A stretch of DNA of 64,000 nucleotides from Streptomyces chrestomyceticus JCM 4735 (GTDB lineage: Bacteria; Actinomycetota; Actinomycetes; Streptomycetales; Streptomycetaceae). A program made the translations under genes and the position numbers. The stretch spans positions 4,402,001 to 4,466,000 of the forward strand of contig NZ_BHZC01000001.1 of NCBI RefSeq assembly GCF_003865135.1, read 5' to 3'. Below are positions 33,137 to 42,038 of the stretch, one piece after another (the stretch's first letter is position 1; each line of letters begins with the position of its first letter). Below the pieces are notes generated by a model. It made no database searches and had not been told where the DNA came from. It saw only the letters and a list, made by a program, of their open reading frames with translations.

Positions 33137-33176
33137 CCACGGCTGCGGAAGCGTCGGCGGGCTTCCGCAGCCGTGG
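33137..33176 (-). terminator. Hairpin terminator after ctaD
   Basis: A perfect 16-bp stem, 33137-33152 with 33161-33176, loop of eight bases, ten bases after the minus-strand stop of the oxidase gene. Confidence 0.88.
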
Positions 33177-33185
33177 GCCGGGGAT

Positions 33186-34931
33186 TCAGGTGCGGCTCGA
33201 TTCCAAGGCGGCGATCTCCGGGTGGTGCAGATCGAAGGCCGGGGATTCGCTGCGGATGCGCGGCAGCGAGGTGAAATTGTGGCGGGGCGGCGGGCAGGAG
33301 GTGGCCCATTCCAGGGAGCGGCTGTAGCCCCACGGGTCGTCGACGGTGACCTTCTTGCCGTACTTGGCGGTCTTCCAGACGTTGTAGAAGAAGGGCAGGA
33401 AGGACAGGCCGAGCAGGAAGGAGCCGATGGTGGAGAGAGTGTTGAGGGTGGTGAATCCGTCGGCGGCGAGATAGTCCGCGTACCGCCTGGGCATGCCCGC
33501 CGCGCCAAGCCAGTGCTGGACGAGGAAGGTGAGGTTGAATCCGACGGTGAGGGTCCAGAAGGTGATTTTGCCGATCCGTTCGTCCAGCATCTTGCCGGTG
33601 AACTTCGGCCACCAGAAGTGGAATCCGGCGAACATCGCGTACACCACCGTACCGAAGAGCGTGTAGTGGAAGTGCGCGACGACGAAGTAGGTGTCGGAGA
33701 CGTGGAAGTCCATGGGCGGCGAGGCCAGGATGACGCCGGTCAGACCGCCGAAGACGAAGGTGATGAGGAAGCCGGTGGCCCAGAGCATCGGTGCCTCGAA
33801 GGACAGTGAGCCCTTCCACATCGTGCCGATCCAGTTGAAGAACTTCACTCCGGTCGGCACGGCGATCAGGAAGGTCATGAAGGCGAAGAAGGGCAGCAGT
33901 ACGCCGCCGGTGACGTACATGTGGTGGGCCCACACGGTGATGGACAGGCCCGCGATGGAAATCGTCGCGGCGATCAGCCCGATGTAGCCGAACATCGGTT
34001 TGCGGGAGAAGACCGGGATGACCTCGGAGATGATGCCGAAGAACGGCAGGGCGAGGACATAGACCTCGGGGTGGCCGAAGAACCAGAACAGGTGCTGCCA
34101 CAGCAGTGCGCCGCCGTTGGCCGCGTCGAAGATGTGCGAACCGAATTTACGGTCCATTTCGAGGGCGAAGAGGGCGGCGGCCAGTACGGGGAAGACCATC
34201 AGGATCAGCAGCGCGGTCAGCAGCACGTTCCACGTGAAGATCGGCATCCGGAACATCGTCATGCCGGGGGCGCGCATACAGATGATGGTGGTGATGAAGT
34301 TGACCGCGCCCAGGATGGACCCGAACCCGGAGAACGCCACGCCCATGATCCACATGTCGGCGCCCACACCGGGCGAGTGCACCGCGTCCGAGAGCGGCGC
34401 GTACGCGAACCAGCCGAAGTCGGCCGCGCCCTGCGGGGTCAGGAAGCCGGCCGCCGCGATCAGCGAACCGAACAGGAAGAACCAGTAGGCGAGCATGTTC
34501 AGCCGCGGGAAGGCGACGTCGGGCGCGCCGATCTGGAGCGGCATCAGCCAGTTGGCGAAGCCGGTGAACAGCGGCATCGCGAACAGCAGCAGCATCACCG
34601 AGCCGTGCATCGTGAACGCCTGGTTGAACTGCTCGTTCGACATGATCTGCGTGCCGGGGCGGGCGAGTTCGGCGCGCATCAGGAGGGCCATCAGGCCGCC
34701 CACGAGGAAGAACACGAAGGCGGTGACGAGGTAGAGCGTCCCGATCTTCTTGTGGTCGGTGGTGGTCAGCCACTCCACCGGGATACGGCGGCGGACCGGG
34801 CGGGGGCCGAGTGCGGCGCGCGGCGGGTCGTCCCGGTGGTGGGTGTCCGGCCCGGTGGCGGGGCCCGCCGTAGCGTCAGGACCTCCCTGCGCTTCGGGGT
34901 CTGGCTGCGTACGAGTATCCGATCCGTCCAC
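33186..34931 (-). CDS. ctaD: Cytochrome c oxidase subunit I (orphan copy)
   Basis: A 581-residue heme-copper oxidase subunit with twelve membrane helices. Ligands are visible: low-spin heme His in [12 protein letters not shown], the [10 protein letters not shown] motif (CuB His and the cross-linked Tyr), HHMYVTGG (two CuB histidines) and [15 protein letters not shown] (high-spin and low-spin heme histidines). The K- and D-channel residues look normal. The start is taken at GTG 34931. No ctaC, ctaE or qcr genes are adjacent, so it is a second, stand-alone subunit I like the CtaD2 of other streptomycetes. A NarL-type regulator lies upstream in the same direction, and its own strong hairpin precedes it. 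Confidence 0.93.
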   Translation of the reverse strand: MDGSDTRTQPDPEAQGGPDATAGPATGPDTHHRDDPPRAALGPRPVRRRIPVEWLTTTDHKKIGTLYLVTAFVFFLVGGLMALLMRAELARPGTQIMSNEQFNQAFTMHGSVMLLLFAMPLFTGFANWLMPLQIGAPDVAFPRLNMLAYWFFLFGSLIAAAGFLTPQGAADFGWFAYAPLSDAVHSPGVGADMWIMGVAFSGFGSILGAVNFITTIICMRAPGMTMFRMPIFTWNVLLTALLILMVFPVLAAALFALEMDRKFGSHIFDAANGGALLWQHLFWFFGHPEVYVLALPFFGIISEVIPVFSRKPMFGYIGLIAATISIAGLSITVWAHHMYVTGGVLLPFFAFMTFLIAVPTGVKFFNWIGTMWKGSLSFEAPMLWATGFLITFVFGGLTGVILASPPMDFHVSDTYFVVAHFHYTLFGTVVYAMFAGFHFWWPKFTGKMLDERIGKITFWTLTVGFNLTFLVQHWLGAAGMPRRYADYLAADGFTTLNTLSTIGSFLLGLSFLPFFYNVWKTAKYGKKVTVDDPWGYSRSLEWATSCPPPRHNFTSLPRIRSESPAFDLHHPEIAALESSRT

Positions 34932-34982
34932 CGGGGTGTGTCCTTCACCTCTGGCGCACCGCTGGCGCCTGACTCCGACTCT

Positions 34983-35029
34983 GGCCGGGAAGAGCCTCAG
35001 CACGGGGGAGAGACCGGCTCTTCCCGGCC
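34983..35029 (-). terminator. Hairpin between response regulator and ctaD
   Basis: GGCCGGGAAGAGCC (34983-34996) and GGCTCTTCCCGGCC (35016-35029) form a perfect 14-bp stem with a 19-base loop. It lies in the 284-base gap between the regulator stop and the ctaD start. It can end the regulator transcript or act as a 5' leader structure of ctaD. Confidence 0.75.
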
Positions 35030-35215
35030 TCTTCAGGGTCCGTCGCGGCGCATCCGCCGCCATAGGGCCGGGCGGGCCGGGGCGGTTGCCGACGGTCCCT
35101 GAAGTGAGAGGCCGTCAGGCCCGGTGCGAGGTCCGGGTGACGGGGCCGGGTGACGAGATCGGACGGTGGGGAGGGGTGGCGGGGAGAGGTGGCCGGGCCG
35201 GACGACGAGGCCGGG

Positions 35216-35974
35216 CTACCACCCCCCGCGCTGCTCCCCCTGCCGCTCCTGCTGCCCCCGTATCCGCCCGGCGATCACGGCGGCCTGCACCCGCCGGCCC
35301 ACCCCCAGCTTGGACAGGATCGTGGAGATGCGGTTCTTCACCGTCTTCTCCGCGAGGAACAGCCGGTCCGCGATCTCCCGGTTGGTCAGGCCCTCGCCGA
35401 TCAGCTCCAGGATCTCGCGCTCACGGGGTGCCAGCCGGTCCAGTTCGGACTGCGGGGACGACTCGGCCTGCTGCGGCGCGCGCAGCCGGGCCATGACGCG
35501 GGAGGCGGTACGCGGGTCCAGCATCGACTTGCCCGCCGCCACCGTCCGTACGGCGTTCACCAGGTCGGAGCCGTTGATCTGCTTGAGGACGTACCCGGCC
35601 GCGCCCGCCATGATGGCGTCGAACAGGGCCTCGTCGTCGTCGAAGGACGTGAGCATCAGGCAGGCCAGGTCGGGCATACGGGCGCGCAGTTCGCGGCAGA
35701 CCACGATGCCCTCGTGGTCGCCGCCGGACGGTTCGCCCCGTTCGCCCAGCCGTACGTCGAGCACGGCCACCTGCGGGCGCACGGCGGGCACCCGGGCCAG
35801 CGCCTCGGGTCCGCTGGACGCCTCCCCCACGACCTCGATGCCGTCCTCCGCGTCGAGGAGGTCGCGGACACCCCGGCGGACCACTTCGTGGTCGTCGAGG
35901 ATGAAGACGCGCAGGGGCTGCGCGTCCGGTGCGGCGGGGCCGGTGGTTCCGATGGGTCCGGTGTGCTGGTTCAT
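35216..35974 (-). CDS. NarL/FixJ-type response regulator
   Basis: A 252-residue regulator. The receiver domain (residues 20-145) has ILDDHEVV (acidic pocket), AVLDVRLG (phospho-acceptor Asp) and YVLKQING (switch Lys). An insertion [15 protein letters not shown] follows the acceptor. The LuxR-type helix-turn-helix ([45 protein letters not shown]) fills the C-terminus. It resembles DevR/OsdR-type regulators of oxygen and nitric oxide stress. No histidine kinase is adjacent, so it is an orphan here. It lies between the orphan oxidase and the globin gene, which suggests these as targets. Confidence 0.9.
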   Translation of the reverse strand: MNQHTGPIGTTGPAAPDAQPLRVFILDDHEVVRRGVRDLLDAEDGIEVVGEASSGPEALARVPAVRPQVAVLDVRLGERGEPSGGDHEGIVVCRELRARMPDLACLMLTSFDDDEALFDAIMAGAAGYVLKQINGSDLVNAVRTVAAGKSMLDPRTASRVMARLRAPQQAESSPQSELDRLAPREREILELIGEGLTNREIADRLFLAEKTVKNRISTILSKLGVGRRVQAAVIAGRIRGQQERQGEQRGGW

Positions 35975-36290
35975 GCGGCTCTCGATCTGTCGGCCGGGCG
36001 TGCGGGGTACCGGTCCATGGTGCGGCGGTCCGGCGGGGCGGGCCGGTCGGCGGCCGCCCGGGCCGGTGGCCCGCCGCCGCCGTAACACCCGCTCCGTACG
36101 CGCGCGTTCGGAGCGGCTTCCGGCGGTAGCCGGGGGAGGTGAACCGCCCGCGCGCAAAGGGGTGCGAGGGCATCACACACCCGTGCGCCCGTACCCGGCG
36201 AGGGCCGAAAGTCCCTGGGGAATAGGGCCGTTTGGGCACCTTTGCCTGGTGCCATACTGACGCGCCCCATCCCCTTCAGGAGGTCCGCTC
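35975..36290. promoter_or_regulatory. Divergent intergenic region, regulator / globin operon
   Basis: 316 bases between divergent genes. No ORF with a ribosome site is seen except the leader starting at 36291. A weak promoter-like pair, TTGGGC and TACTGA with 17-base spacing (about 36233-36261), lies 30 bases before that leader. Confidence 0.35.
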
Positions 36291-36446
36291 ATGCCACGCC
36301 TCGCGTCGTACGCCCTCGCGTCGTACGCCCTCACGGTCAGAGCGCTCCGAGCCGTTCCGGCCCTCCCGGTCTCCCCCCTCGCCCCGGCCCGCCAGGGCTC
36401 CGCGGCCCGCGCGGCCTCCGTCACGAACCCGGGCGAGCGGCCATGA
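36291..36446 (+). CDS. 51-residue small ORF coupled to the globin gene
   Basis: ATG 36291 is preceded by the perfect ribosome site AGGAGGTCCGCTC. It encodes a 51-residue peptide starting MPRLASYALASYALTVRALR; the ALASYALTV part is encoded by a direct repeat (CTCGCGTCGTACGCC, twice). The TGA overlaps the globin-gene ATG as ATGA, so ribosomes can pass directly. The product is Ala/Arg/Pro-rich with an amphipathic N-terminus and no known family. It may be a regulatory leader or a real small protein. The globin gene itself has no strong ribosome site of its own. Confidence 0.65.
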   Translation: MPRLASYALASYALTVRALRAVPALPVSPLAPARQGSAARAASVTNPGERP

Positions 36447-37990
36447 GCGGCGTCAACGACGATTACCACGCCCTGCTCGCCCGGCACGAGGCCATGCGGC
36501 TGCGCCGCCGTATCCTTTCGCCGCGCGAGGACGCGGTCCAGGAGCGCCCGACGTACGGCGGCCAGTCGAACGGCCCGAACGGTCCGTCCGGCAGCCCCCG
36601 CGCGCTCGGCAAGCCCGCGATCCACTCCGGGAACGTCTCCGGGACCACCGGACGGTACCCCGGAGATCCGTACGGCGAGGCCCGCACCGACGCTTCCGGC
36701 GACGCCTACGACGGCGCCGCCGACCAGCGGGTGATCACCGAGTACCTGGAACTCGTGACGCCCTTCGGCGAGCTGATCACCCACCTCTACGACGCGATGT
36801 TCCGGCGGTGGCCCTATCTGCGGTCGCTGTTCCCGGAGTCGATGGAGTTCCAGCGCGCCCATCTGGCCCGCGCGTTCTGGTACTTGATCGAGAACCTGCA
36901 CCGGCCCGACGACATCGCGGAGGTCTTCGGGCGGCTCGGCCGCGACCACCGCAAGCTCGGGGTGCGTCCGGTGCACTTCGAGGCGTTCGAGGCGGCACTG
37001 TGCGAGGCGCTGCGCCGTACGGCGGGCCCGCGCTGGGCCGAGGCCGTGGAGCAGGCGTGGGTGCGGATGCTGCGGTTCGCCGTCGCCGCCATGGTCAGCG
37101 GCGCCGAGGCCGCGCTCGCCGAACCGCCGTACTGGCAGGCCACGGTGACCGCGCACGAGCGGCGCCGCCCGGACCTCGCCGTCCTGCGGGTGCGGCCGCA
37201 CGAGCCGTACCCGTACCGGGCCGGGCAGTACGCGGCGCTGGAGTCGCCCCGGCTGCCGCAGGCGTGGCGGCAGTACTCGATCGCCTGCGCGCCCCGGTCC
37301 GACGCCGAGCTGGAGTTCCACGTACGGCAGACCTGCACGGGCGGGGTGAGCGAGGCGCTGGTGGCGGACACCGCGGTCGGTGACACGCTGCGGGTCGGCC
37401 CGCCGCGCGGGTCGATGACGCTGGACGACGAGCTGGCCAGCGACCTGGTCCTGGTCGCGGCGGACACCGGCTGGGCGCCCGTGAAGGCGCTGCTGGAGGA
37501 GCTGTCGGCGCGCCGCGGCCACCGCAGCGTACGGCTGTTCCTCGGGGCGCACAGCTTCGCCGACCTGTACGACGCGGGAGCGCCGTCGGAGCTGGAGCGG
37601 GGACGGCCCTGGCTGCGGGTGACGCCCGTCATCGGGCGGCGGCCGGAGACCGGCGGCTCGTTCGGGCCGGACGCGTACGGCTACGACGCGCTGGCCGAGA
37701 CGGTGGCCGACGCCGTGACGCGGCACACCGACTGGTCGGGACACCTCGCGTACGTCAGCGGGCCGACCGCGGTGGTCGACACGACCGTGGCCCGGCTGAC
37801 CGCCGCCGGGGTGCCGCCGCAGAACATCCGCCACGATCCGCTCTCCGACATCCTGCGCCCGCCGTCCCGCCCCGGGGAGGCCGCCGGCGATCCGGCGGCG
37901 GGCGGCCCCGCCGTGGTGTCCCGGTCCCGGGGCGCCTCGGCCGGGCGGCGGACGACCGCGAGCACCACGTTCGAAGGAGCCGACTCATGA
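36443..37990 (+). CDS. Globin-reductase (flavohemoglobin-like) protein
   Basis: A 515-residue protein. A disordered 90-residue N-terminal region is followed by a globin domain (about 95-235: VITEYLELVTPFGELITHLYDAMFRRWPYLRSLFP...GRDHRKLGVRPVHFE, in which the His of GRDHRKL is the proximal heme ligand). Next come an FNR-type FAD domain (RAGQYAALE, WRQYSIA) and an NAD-binding domain (LVLVAADTGWAPVKALLEEL, YVSGPTAVVDTTVARL). This is the domain order of flavohemoglobin, which detoxifies nitric oxide using NAD(P)H and oxygen. A C-terminal tail of about 45 residues is disordered. It overlaps the next gene by ATGA. Confidence 0.9.
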   Translation: MSGVNDDYHALLARHEAMRLRRRILSPREDAVQERPTYGGQSNGPNGPSGSPRALGKPAIHSGNVSGTTGRYPGDPYGEARTDASGDAYDGAADQRVITEYLELVTPFGELITHLYDAMFRRWPYLRSLFPESMEFQRAHLARAFWYLIENLHRPDDIAEVFGRLGRDHRKLGVRPVHFEAFEAALCEALRRTAGPRWAEAVEQAWVRMLRFAVAAMVSGAEAALAEPPYWQATVTAHERRRPDLAVLRVRPHEPYPYRAGQYAALESPRLPQAWRQYSIACAPRSDAELEFHVRQTCTGGVSEALVADTAVGDTLRVGPPRGSMTLDDELASDLVLVAADTGWAPVKALLEELSARRGHRSVRLFLGAHSFADLYDAGAPSELERGRPWLRVTPVIGRRPETGGSFGPDAYGYDALAETVADAVTRHTDWSGHLAYVSGPTAVVDTTVARLTAAGVPPQNIRHDPLSDILRPPSRPGEAAGDPAAGGPAVVSRSRGASAGRRTTASTTFEGADS

Positions 37991-39615
37991 GCGTGCCGAC
38001 GACCGTGTCCGCCGTACGTACCGCTACGCGTCCCGGGCCTGACGGGGCGGCAGGTCCCGTGCCCCGGACGGGAGACTCCGCCGCGTCCGGGCGGTCCGAC
38101 GTGTCCGGTCCGACGCTCGCGCGGCACATCGTCGTCATCGGCGGCGGCATCGCCGGGCTCGCCGCCGCCCACCGGCTGACCGGCGCGGGTCTGCGGGTGA
38201 CGCTGCTGGAGTCCACCGGCCGGGTCGGCGGCAAGCTCCGCTCGGGCGAGATCGCCGGAACGCCGGTCGACCTGGGCGCCGAGGCCCTGCGGGTGCCCCG
38301 GCCGGAAGCGGTCGACCTGGCGCGGGCGGTCGGCCTCGGCGACCGGCTGCGTGTCCCGGCCGCGACGGACGCCGCGCTCTGGACGCGGGGTGCGTTGCGG
38401 CCGATCCCGAGCTGCCGCGGACGGGACGTCCTCGGGCGGGCCCGTACGGCCGACACGTACGAGGTGTCCCTGCGGGCCGCCGTGCCGCAGCTCTTCGAGG
38501 CGGCCCGGCAGGACGGCGCGCTGCTCACCGGCGTACGGGCGGTGCGGCGGCGGACGGCCGAGCAGCAGCGGCGCGTCGCCGAGGAACGGCAGGCGGCCGA
38601 GCGGCGGCGGATCGCGGAGGAACGGCGGATCGCCGAGCAGCGGCGCCTCGCCGACCGGCCGGGGGCCGCCGGTCAGCCGGGCCTTTCCGGGCGGGGGCGC
38701 TCCGGGCCGCTCATCCCCCGGCCGCGCTCGGGGTTCACCCGGCCTGGCACCGGCGCGGGCGCGGACGCGGTCTGTGCCGGTCCGGAGTCCGCGGGCGGCT
38801 TCCCCGGCGGGGCCCAGAGCGCTCACACCATCCCGGACCTCTCCCGCGGCGGCCCCGACTACCTCGGGCTGGACGGGGGCGCGGGCACCCTGGCGGGCGC
38901 CGTGGCCGATGCCGTACGCGCCGCCGGCGGCGAGATCCTGCGCAACACCCCGGCCCTGGCGCTGACCCGTGGCCCGTACGGCTGGGAGGTCCGCACCGCC
39001 GCCCGCACCCTGCTCTGCGACGGTCTGGTCCTCGCCACTCCGGCCTGGACGGCGGCCACCCTGCTCGCCGCCGAGGCGCCGCTCGCGGCGGCCGAGCTGT
39101 CCGAGGTCGCCTACGCGTCGATGGCCCTGGTCACGATGGCGTTCCGGCGCTCGCACCTGGAAGGGCTGACGGCGTTCGACGGCCGGTGCGGCTTCCTCGT
39201 GCCGCCGGGCGACGGGCACACCATCAAGGCGTCCACGTTCCTGACCCGTAAGTGGGACTGGCTGTCGGAGCGGGCCAAGGACCTGTTCCTGCTGCGGACG
39301 TCCATCGGCCGGTACGGCCAGGAGGAGGTCCTCTACCTGGACGACGCCGACCTGGTCAGCGCCGCGCTGCGCGACCTGGGCGAGGCCACCGGGCTGACCG
39401 CGCGCCCGGTGGCGACCGACGTGACCCGGTGGATCGGCGGGCTGCCGCACTACGCGGTCGGGCACCCCGCGCGGGTGACGCGGGTACGCAACGGGCTGTC
39501 CGCGCTGCCGGGGCTGCGGCTGTGCGGCGCGGCGTACGACGGTGTGGGCGTCGCCGACTGCGTGGCGAGCGGGCAGCGTGCGGCCGACGAGATCATTGCG
39601 GCGGAGGCGGCCTGA
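37987..39615 (+). CDS. Protoporphyrinogen oxidase-like flavoprotein with abnormal middle
   Basis: A 542-residue protein related to HemY. After a 45-residue leader come the FAD dinucleotide fold (IVVIGGGIAGLAAAHRLTGAG), the GRVGGKLRS motif, and at the end LRLCGAAYDGVGVADCVASGQRAADEI (FAD-binding C-terminus). Compared with the family, the ~75 residues expected after LRPIP and before SLRAAVPQL are absent, and about 100 residues of charged coil (EERRIAEQRRLA repeats) plus Pro/Gly linker are inserted near 185-290. The missing part normally includes the membrane/substrate domain, so activity as a porphyrin oxidase is doubtful. It overlaps the globin-reductase gene by four bases. Confidence 0.82.
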   Translation: MSVPTTVSAVRTATRPGPDGAAGPVPRTGDSAASGRSDVSGPTLARHIVVIGGGIAGLAAAHRLTGAGLRVTLLESTGRVGGKLRSGEIAGTPVDLGAEALRVPRPEAVDLARAVGLGDRLRVPAATDAALWTRGALRPIPSCRGRDVLGRARTADTYEVSLRAAVPQLFEAARQDGALLTGVRAVRRRTAEQQRRVAEERQAAERRRIAEERRIAEQRRLADRPGAAGQPGLSGRGRSGPLIPRPRSGFTRPGTGAGADAVCAGPESAGGFPGGAQSAHTIPDLSRGGPDYLGLDGGAGTLAGAVADAVRAAGGEILRNTPALALTRGPYGWEVRTAARTLLCDGLVLATPAWTAATLLAAEAPLAAAELSEVAYASMALVTMAFRRSHLEGLTAFDGRCGFLVPPGDGHTIKASTFLTRKWDWLSERAKDLFLLRTSIGRYGQEEVLYLDDADLVSAALRDLGEATGLTARPVATDVTRWIGGLPHYAVGHPARVTRVRNGLSALPGLRLCGAAYDGVGVADCVASGQRAADEIIAAEAA

Positions 39616-40006
39616 CGGGGCCGGTACGGGTCCCGTAGGCCCGAGGGCGTTGGGGGCGCGTACGCGCACGCTGAGGCGTGTGGGTACGTGCTCCGGCGCC
39701 TGCGCCACGGAGCACGCTCGTGGATGGCTGGGGCGCGCCGTGGAGCGACGCCTCTGCCGCACCGAGCGCCCCGAACACATTGAGGACATCGTCGTCCCCC
39801 TCGACCGCGCGTTCCACCTCAGCCGCCCCCGCGCCCCGGCGCAGTTGCCAGGGCATCTGCGTCCCTCTCGTACCGGACCGGTCCGGCGGCCATCTGAAGG
39901 CCGCGCGGGAGAGCCTGCGCGAGGTCGAGGGGGAGCTGGTGAAGAGTGGGTACGCGCAGGCGCACGCCCCGGGCCTGCCGTGGCGGCCGACAGGAGGAGG
40001 CGGACG
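39616..40006. other. Gap between the flavoprotein and the next gene
   Basis: 391 bases without a supported gene. The ORFs that cross it have no ribosome site and shadow-like composition. The last 15 bases carry the AGGAGGAGG ribosome site of the next gene. I saw no strong terminator. Confidence 0.5.
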
Positions 40007-40402
40007 ATGCACGTGGGACTGCTGCGTACGGTGGGCGCCACGACGACGCTGTACGGCCTGGCGGTCACCACCTGGCCCGGCCTGCTGGCCAAGCCCTCCG
40101 GCCTCGCGGAAGCAACCGGCCGGACCGCCCCCGCCACCCGTACCTCCCTGCGCCCGCTGGCCTGGCGCGACGCGGCCTGCGGCCTGGCGCTGGTCCTGGC
40201 ACCGGCGGGACCGGCCCTGCGCACCGCCGCCTGTCTGCGGATCGCGGCGGACTTCGGTGACGCGGCGCTGCTCGGCGTGACCCTGCCGGGGCGGGCGCGG
40301 CGGCGGGCCGCGGTGGCCGTCTCCCTGGGGTGGGGCGCGCTGTCGGTCGCGGGGGTGTTGTGGCCGGCGTCCGGCCGGCGCGACCGGGGCGCGCGGGCGT
40401 AA
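40007..40402 (+). CDS. Small membrane protein of unknown function
   Basis: A 131-residue protein starting MHVGLLRTVGATTTLYGLAVTTWPGLLAKPSGL, with a strong ribosome site (AGGAGGAGGCGGACG). Four hydrophobic segments at about 5-25, 45-70, 75-95 and 98-118. It resembles small DUF4267-type membrane proteins in layout, but I cannot fix the family. It lies 69 bases before the photolyase gene in the same direction. Confidence 0.72.
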   Translation: MHVGLLRTVGATTTLYGLAVTTWPGLLAKPSGLAEATGRTAPATRTSLRPLAWRDAACGLALVLAPAGPALRTAACLRIAADFGDAALLGVTLPGRARRRAAVAVSLGWGALSVAGVLWPASGRRDRGARA

Positions 40403-40471
40403 CCGTACGCGCCCTGACCACCCCACCCCCGCTCTCCCTTTCCCTCCCCCACAACGCCCGGAGCGACCCGC

Positions 40472-41857
40472 ATGAGTGCTGCCTCGATCGCCCTGTTCAC
40501 CTCCGATCTGCGGGTCCACGACAATCCCGTCCTGCACGCCGCGGCGAAGGGCACGGGCGGTGCCGTGCCGCTGTTCGTCCTCGACGACGGCGTACGGGCC
40601 GCGGGCTTCGACGTCCCCAACCGGCGCGCCTTCCTGGCCGATTGCCTGGCGGACCTGGACGAGGCGCTGCGCGCCCGCGGGGGCCGGCTCGTCGTCCGTA
40701 CGGGAGACGTGGTCGAGGAGACCGCGCGGGCCGCCGCCGAGACGGACGCGCGCGACGTGCACGTGGCGGGCGGGGTCAGCGGGTACGCGCACCGCCGCGA
40801 GGAGCGGCTGCGGCGCGCCCTGGAGGCCGACGGACGGCGGCTGCACGTGCACGACGCGGTGGTCACCGCCCTCGCGCCCGGCGAGGTCACCCCGGCCGGC
40901 AAGGACCACTTCGCGGTCTTCACGCCGTACTTCCGCCGCTGGCAGGCCGAACGCCACCGTGACGTACTGCGGGCGCCCCGGCGGGTGCGGGTGCCCGAGG
41001 CAGCCCGCTCCGGACCCGTACCGCGACGGCGTGACGTGTCCGGGGTGTCCCCCGGGCTGGCGGCGGGCGGCGAGGCGGAAGGCCGCCGCCGGGCAACGGC
41101 CTGGATGGGCGCTCCCCTGCGCCGCTACGCGCAGGGGCAGGACGACCTCGCCGGGGCTGCGACCTCCCGCCTCTCCCCGCATCTGCACTTCGGCACGCTG
41201 TCCGCCGTCGAACTGGTGCGGCGCGCCCTTGAGGCGGGCGGTGCCGGGGACGGCGCCGAGGCGTTCGTACGGCAGTTGGCCTGGCGGGACTTCCACCATC
41301 AGGTCCTCGCGGCCCGCCCGTCCGCCGCGCATACGGACTACCGGGCGCGGCACGACCTGTGGCGCCGCGACGAGCAGGAGGCCGAGGCGTGGCGCACCGG
41401 CCGCACCGGCTACCCGATCGTGGACGCGGCGATGCGGCAGCTCGCCCACGAGGGCTGGATGCACAACCGCGCGCGGCTGCTGACCGCCAGCTTCCTGACC
41501 AAGACGCTGTATCTGGACTGGCGGCTGGGCGCGGCGCACTTCCTGTCGCTCCTGGTCGACGGCGACCTGGCCAACAACCAGCTCAACTGGCAGTGGGCGG
41601 CGGGCACCGGCACCGACACCCGTCCCAACCGTGTCCTCAACCCCCTGGCGCAGGCGAAGCGCTTCGACGCGGACGGCGCGTACGTACGGCGCTGGGTGCC
41701 GGAACTGGCGGACGTACCGGGGCTGGAGGGCGGCGCGGTGCACCAGCCGTGGAAGCTGAAGCCCGCCGCGGCGCGGGCGAAGGTGGACTATCCGGAACCG
41801 GTGGTCGACCTGGCGGACGGCCTGGCGCGGTTCAAGCAGGCCCGCGGGCTGGAGTAG
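40472..41857 (+). CDS. phr: Deoxyribodipyrimidine photolyase
   Basis: A 461-residue class I CPD photolyase. The N-terminal antenna domain (residues 1-130) starts SIALFTSDLRVHDNPVL. The FAD domain has TSRLSPHLHFGTLS, RQLAWRDFHHQV, GYPIVDAAMRQLAHEGWMHNRARLLTASFLTK and NNQLNWQWAAGTGTDTRP, which include the FAD-binding residues and the electron-transfer tryptophans. It repairs UV-induced cyclobutane dimers with blue light. It closes the redox and heme group that begins with the globin; placing it there may reflect shared light or stress control. Confidence 0.94.
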   Translation: MSAASIALFTSDLRVHDNPVLHAAAKGTGGAVPLFVLDDGVRAAGFDVPNRRAFLADCLADLDEALRARGGRLVVRTGDVVEETARAAAETDARDVHVAGGVSGYAHRREERLRRALEADGRRLHVHDAVVTALAPGEVTPAGKDHFAVFTPYFRRWQAERHRDVLRAPRRVRVPEAARSGPVPRRRDVSGVSPGLAAGGEAEGRRRATAWMGAPLRRYAQGQDDLAGAATSRLSPHLHFGTLSAVELVRRALEAGGAGDGAEAFVRQLAWRDFHHQVLAARPSAAHTDYRARHDLWRRDEQEAEAWRTGRTGYPIVDAAMRQLAHEGWMHNRARLLTASFLTKTLYLDWRLGAAHFLSLLVDGDLANNQLNWQWAAGTGTDTRPNRVLNPLAQAKRFDADGAYVRRWVPELADVPGLEGGAVHQPWKLKPAAARAKVDYPEPVVDLADGLARFKQARGLE

Positions 41858-42038
41858 GGGGACAGGGCGGGCCGGTGGGGCGCCGGTGGACGGCGCCCTC
41901 GCCGGTCCCCCGATGTCGCTCATGGCCGGGTATGACGGGCGGTTCCGGTCAATCGGCCGAGCCGTGTTCTCGGGCGCCGTTCCCGTGGCTAGCCTGTGCG
42001 CCGACCTGCTCCACTCGTACGCACGAAGGAGAGCGATC

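Noticed and set aside
37681..40923. A 1080-codon minus-strand frame
   Set aside because: It is antisense to the globin-reductase, PPO-like and photolyase genes, with arginine/alanine/proline shadow composition and no domain.
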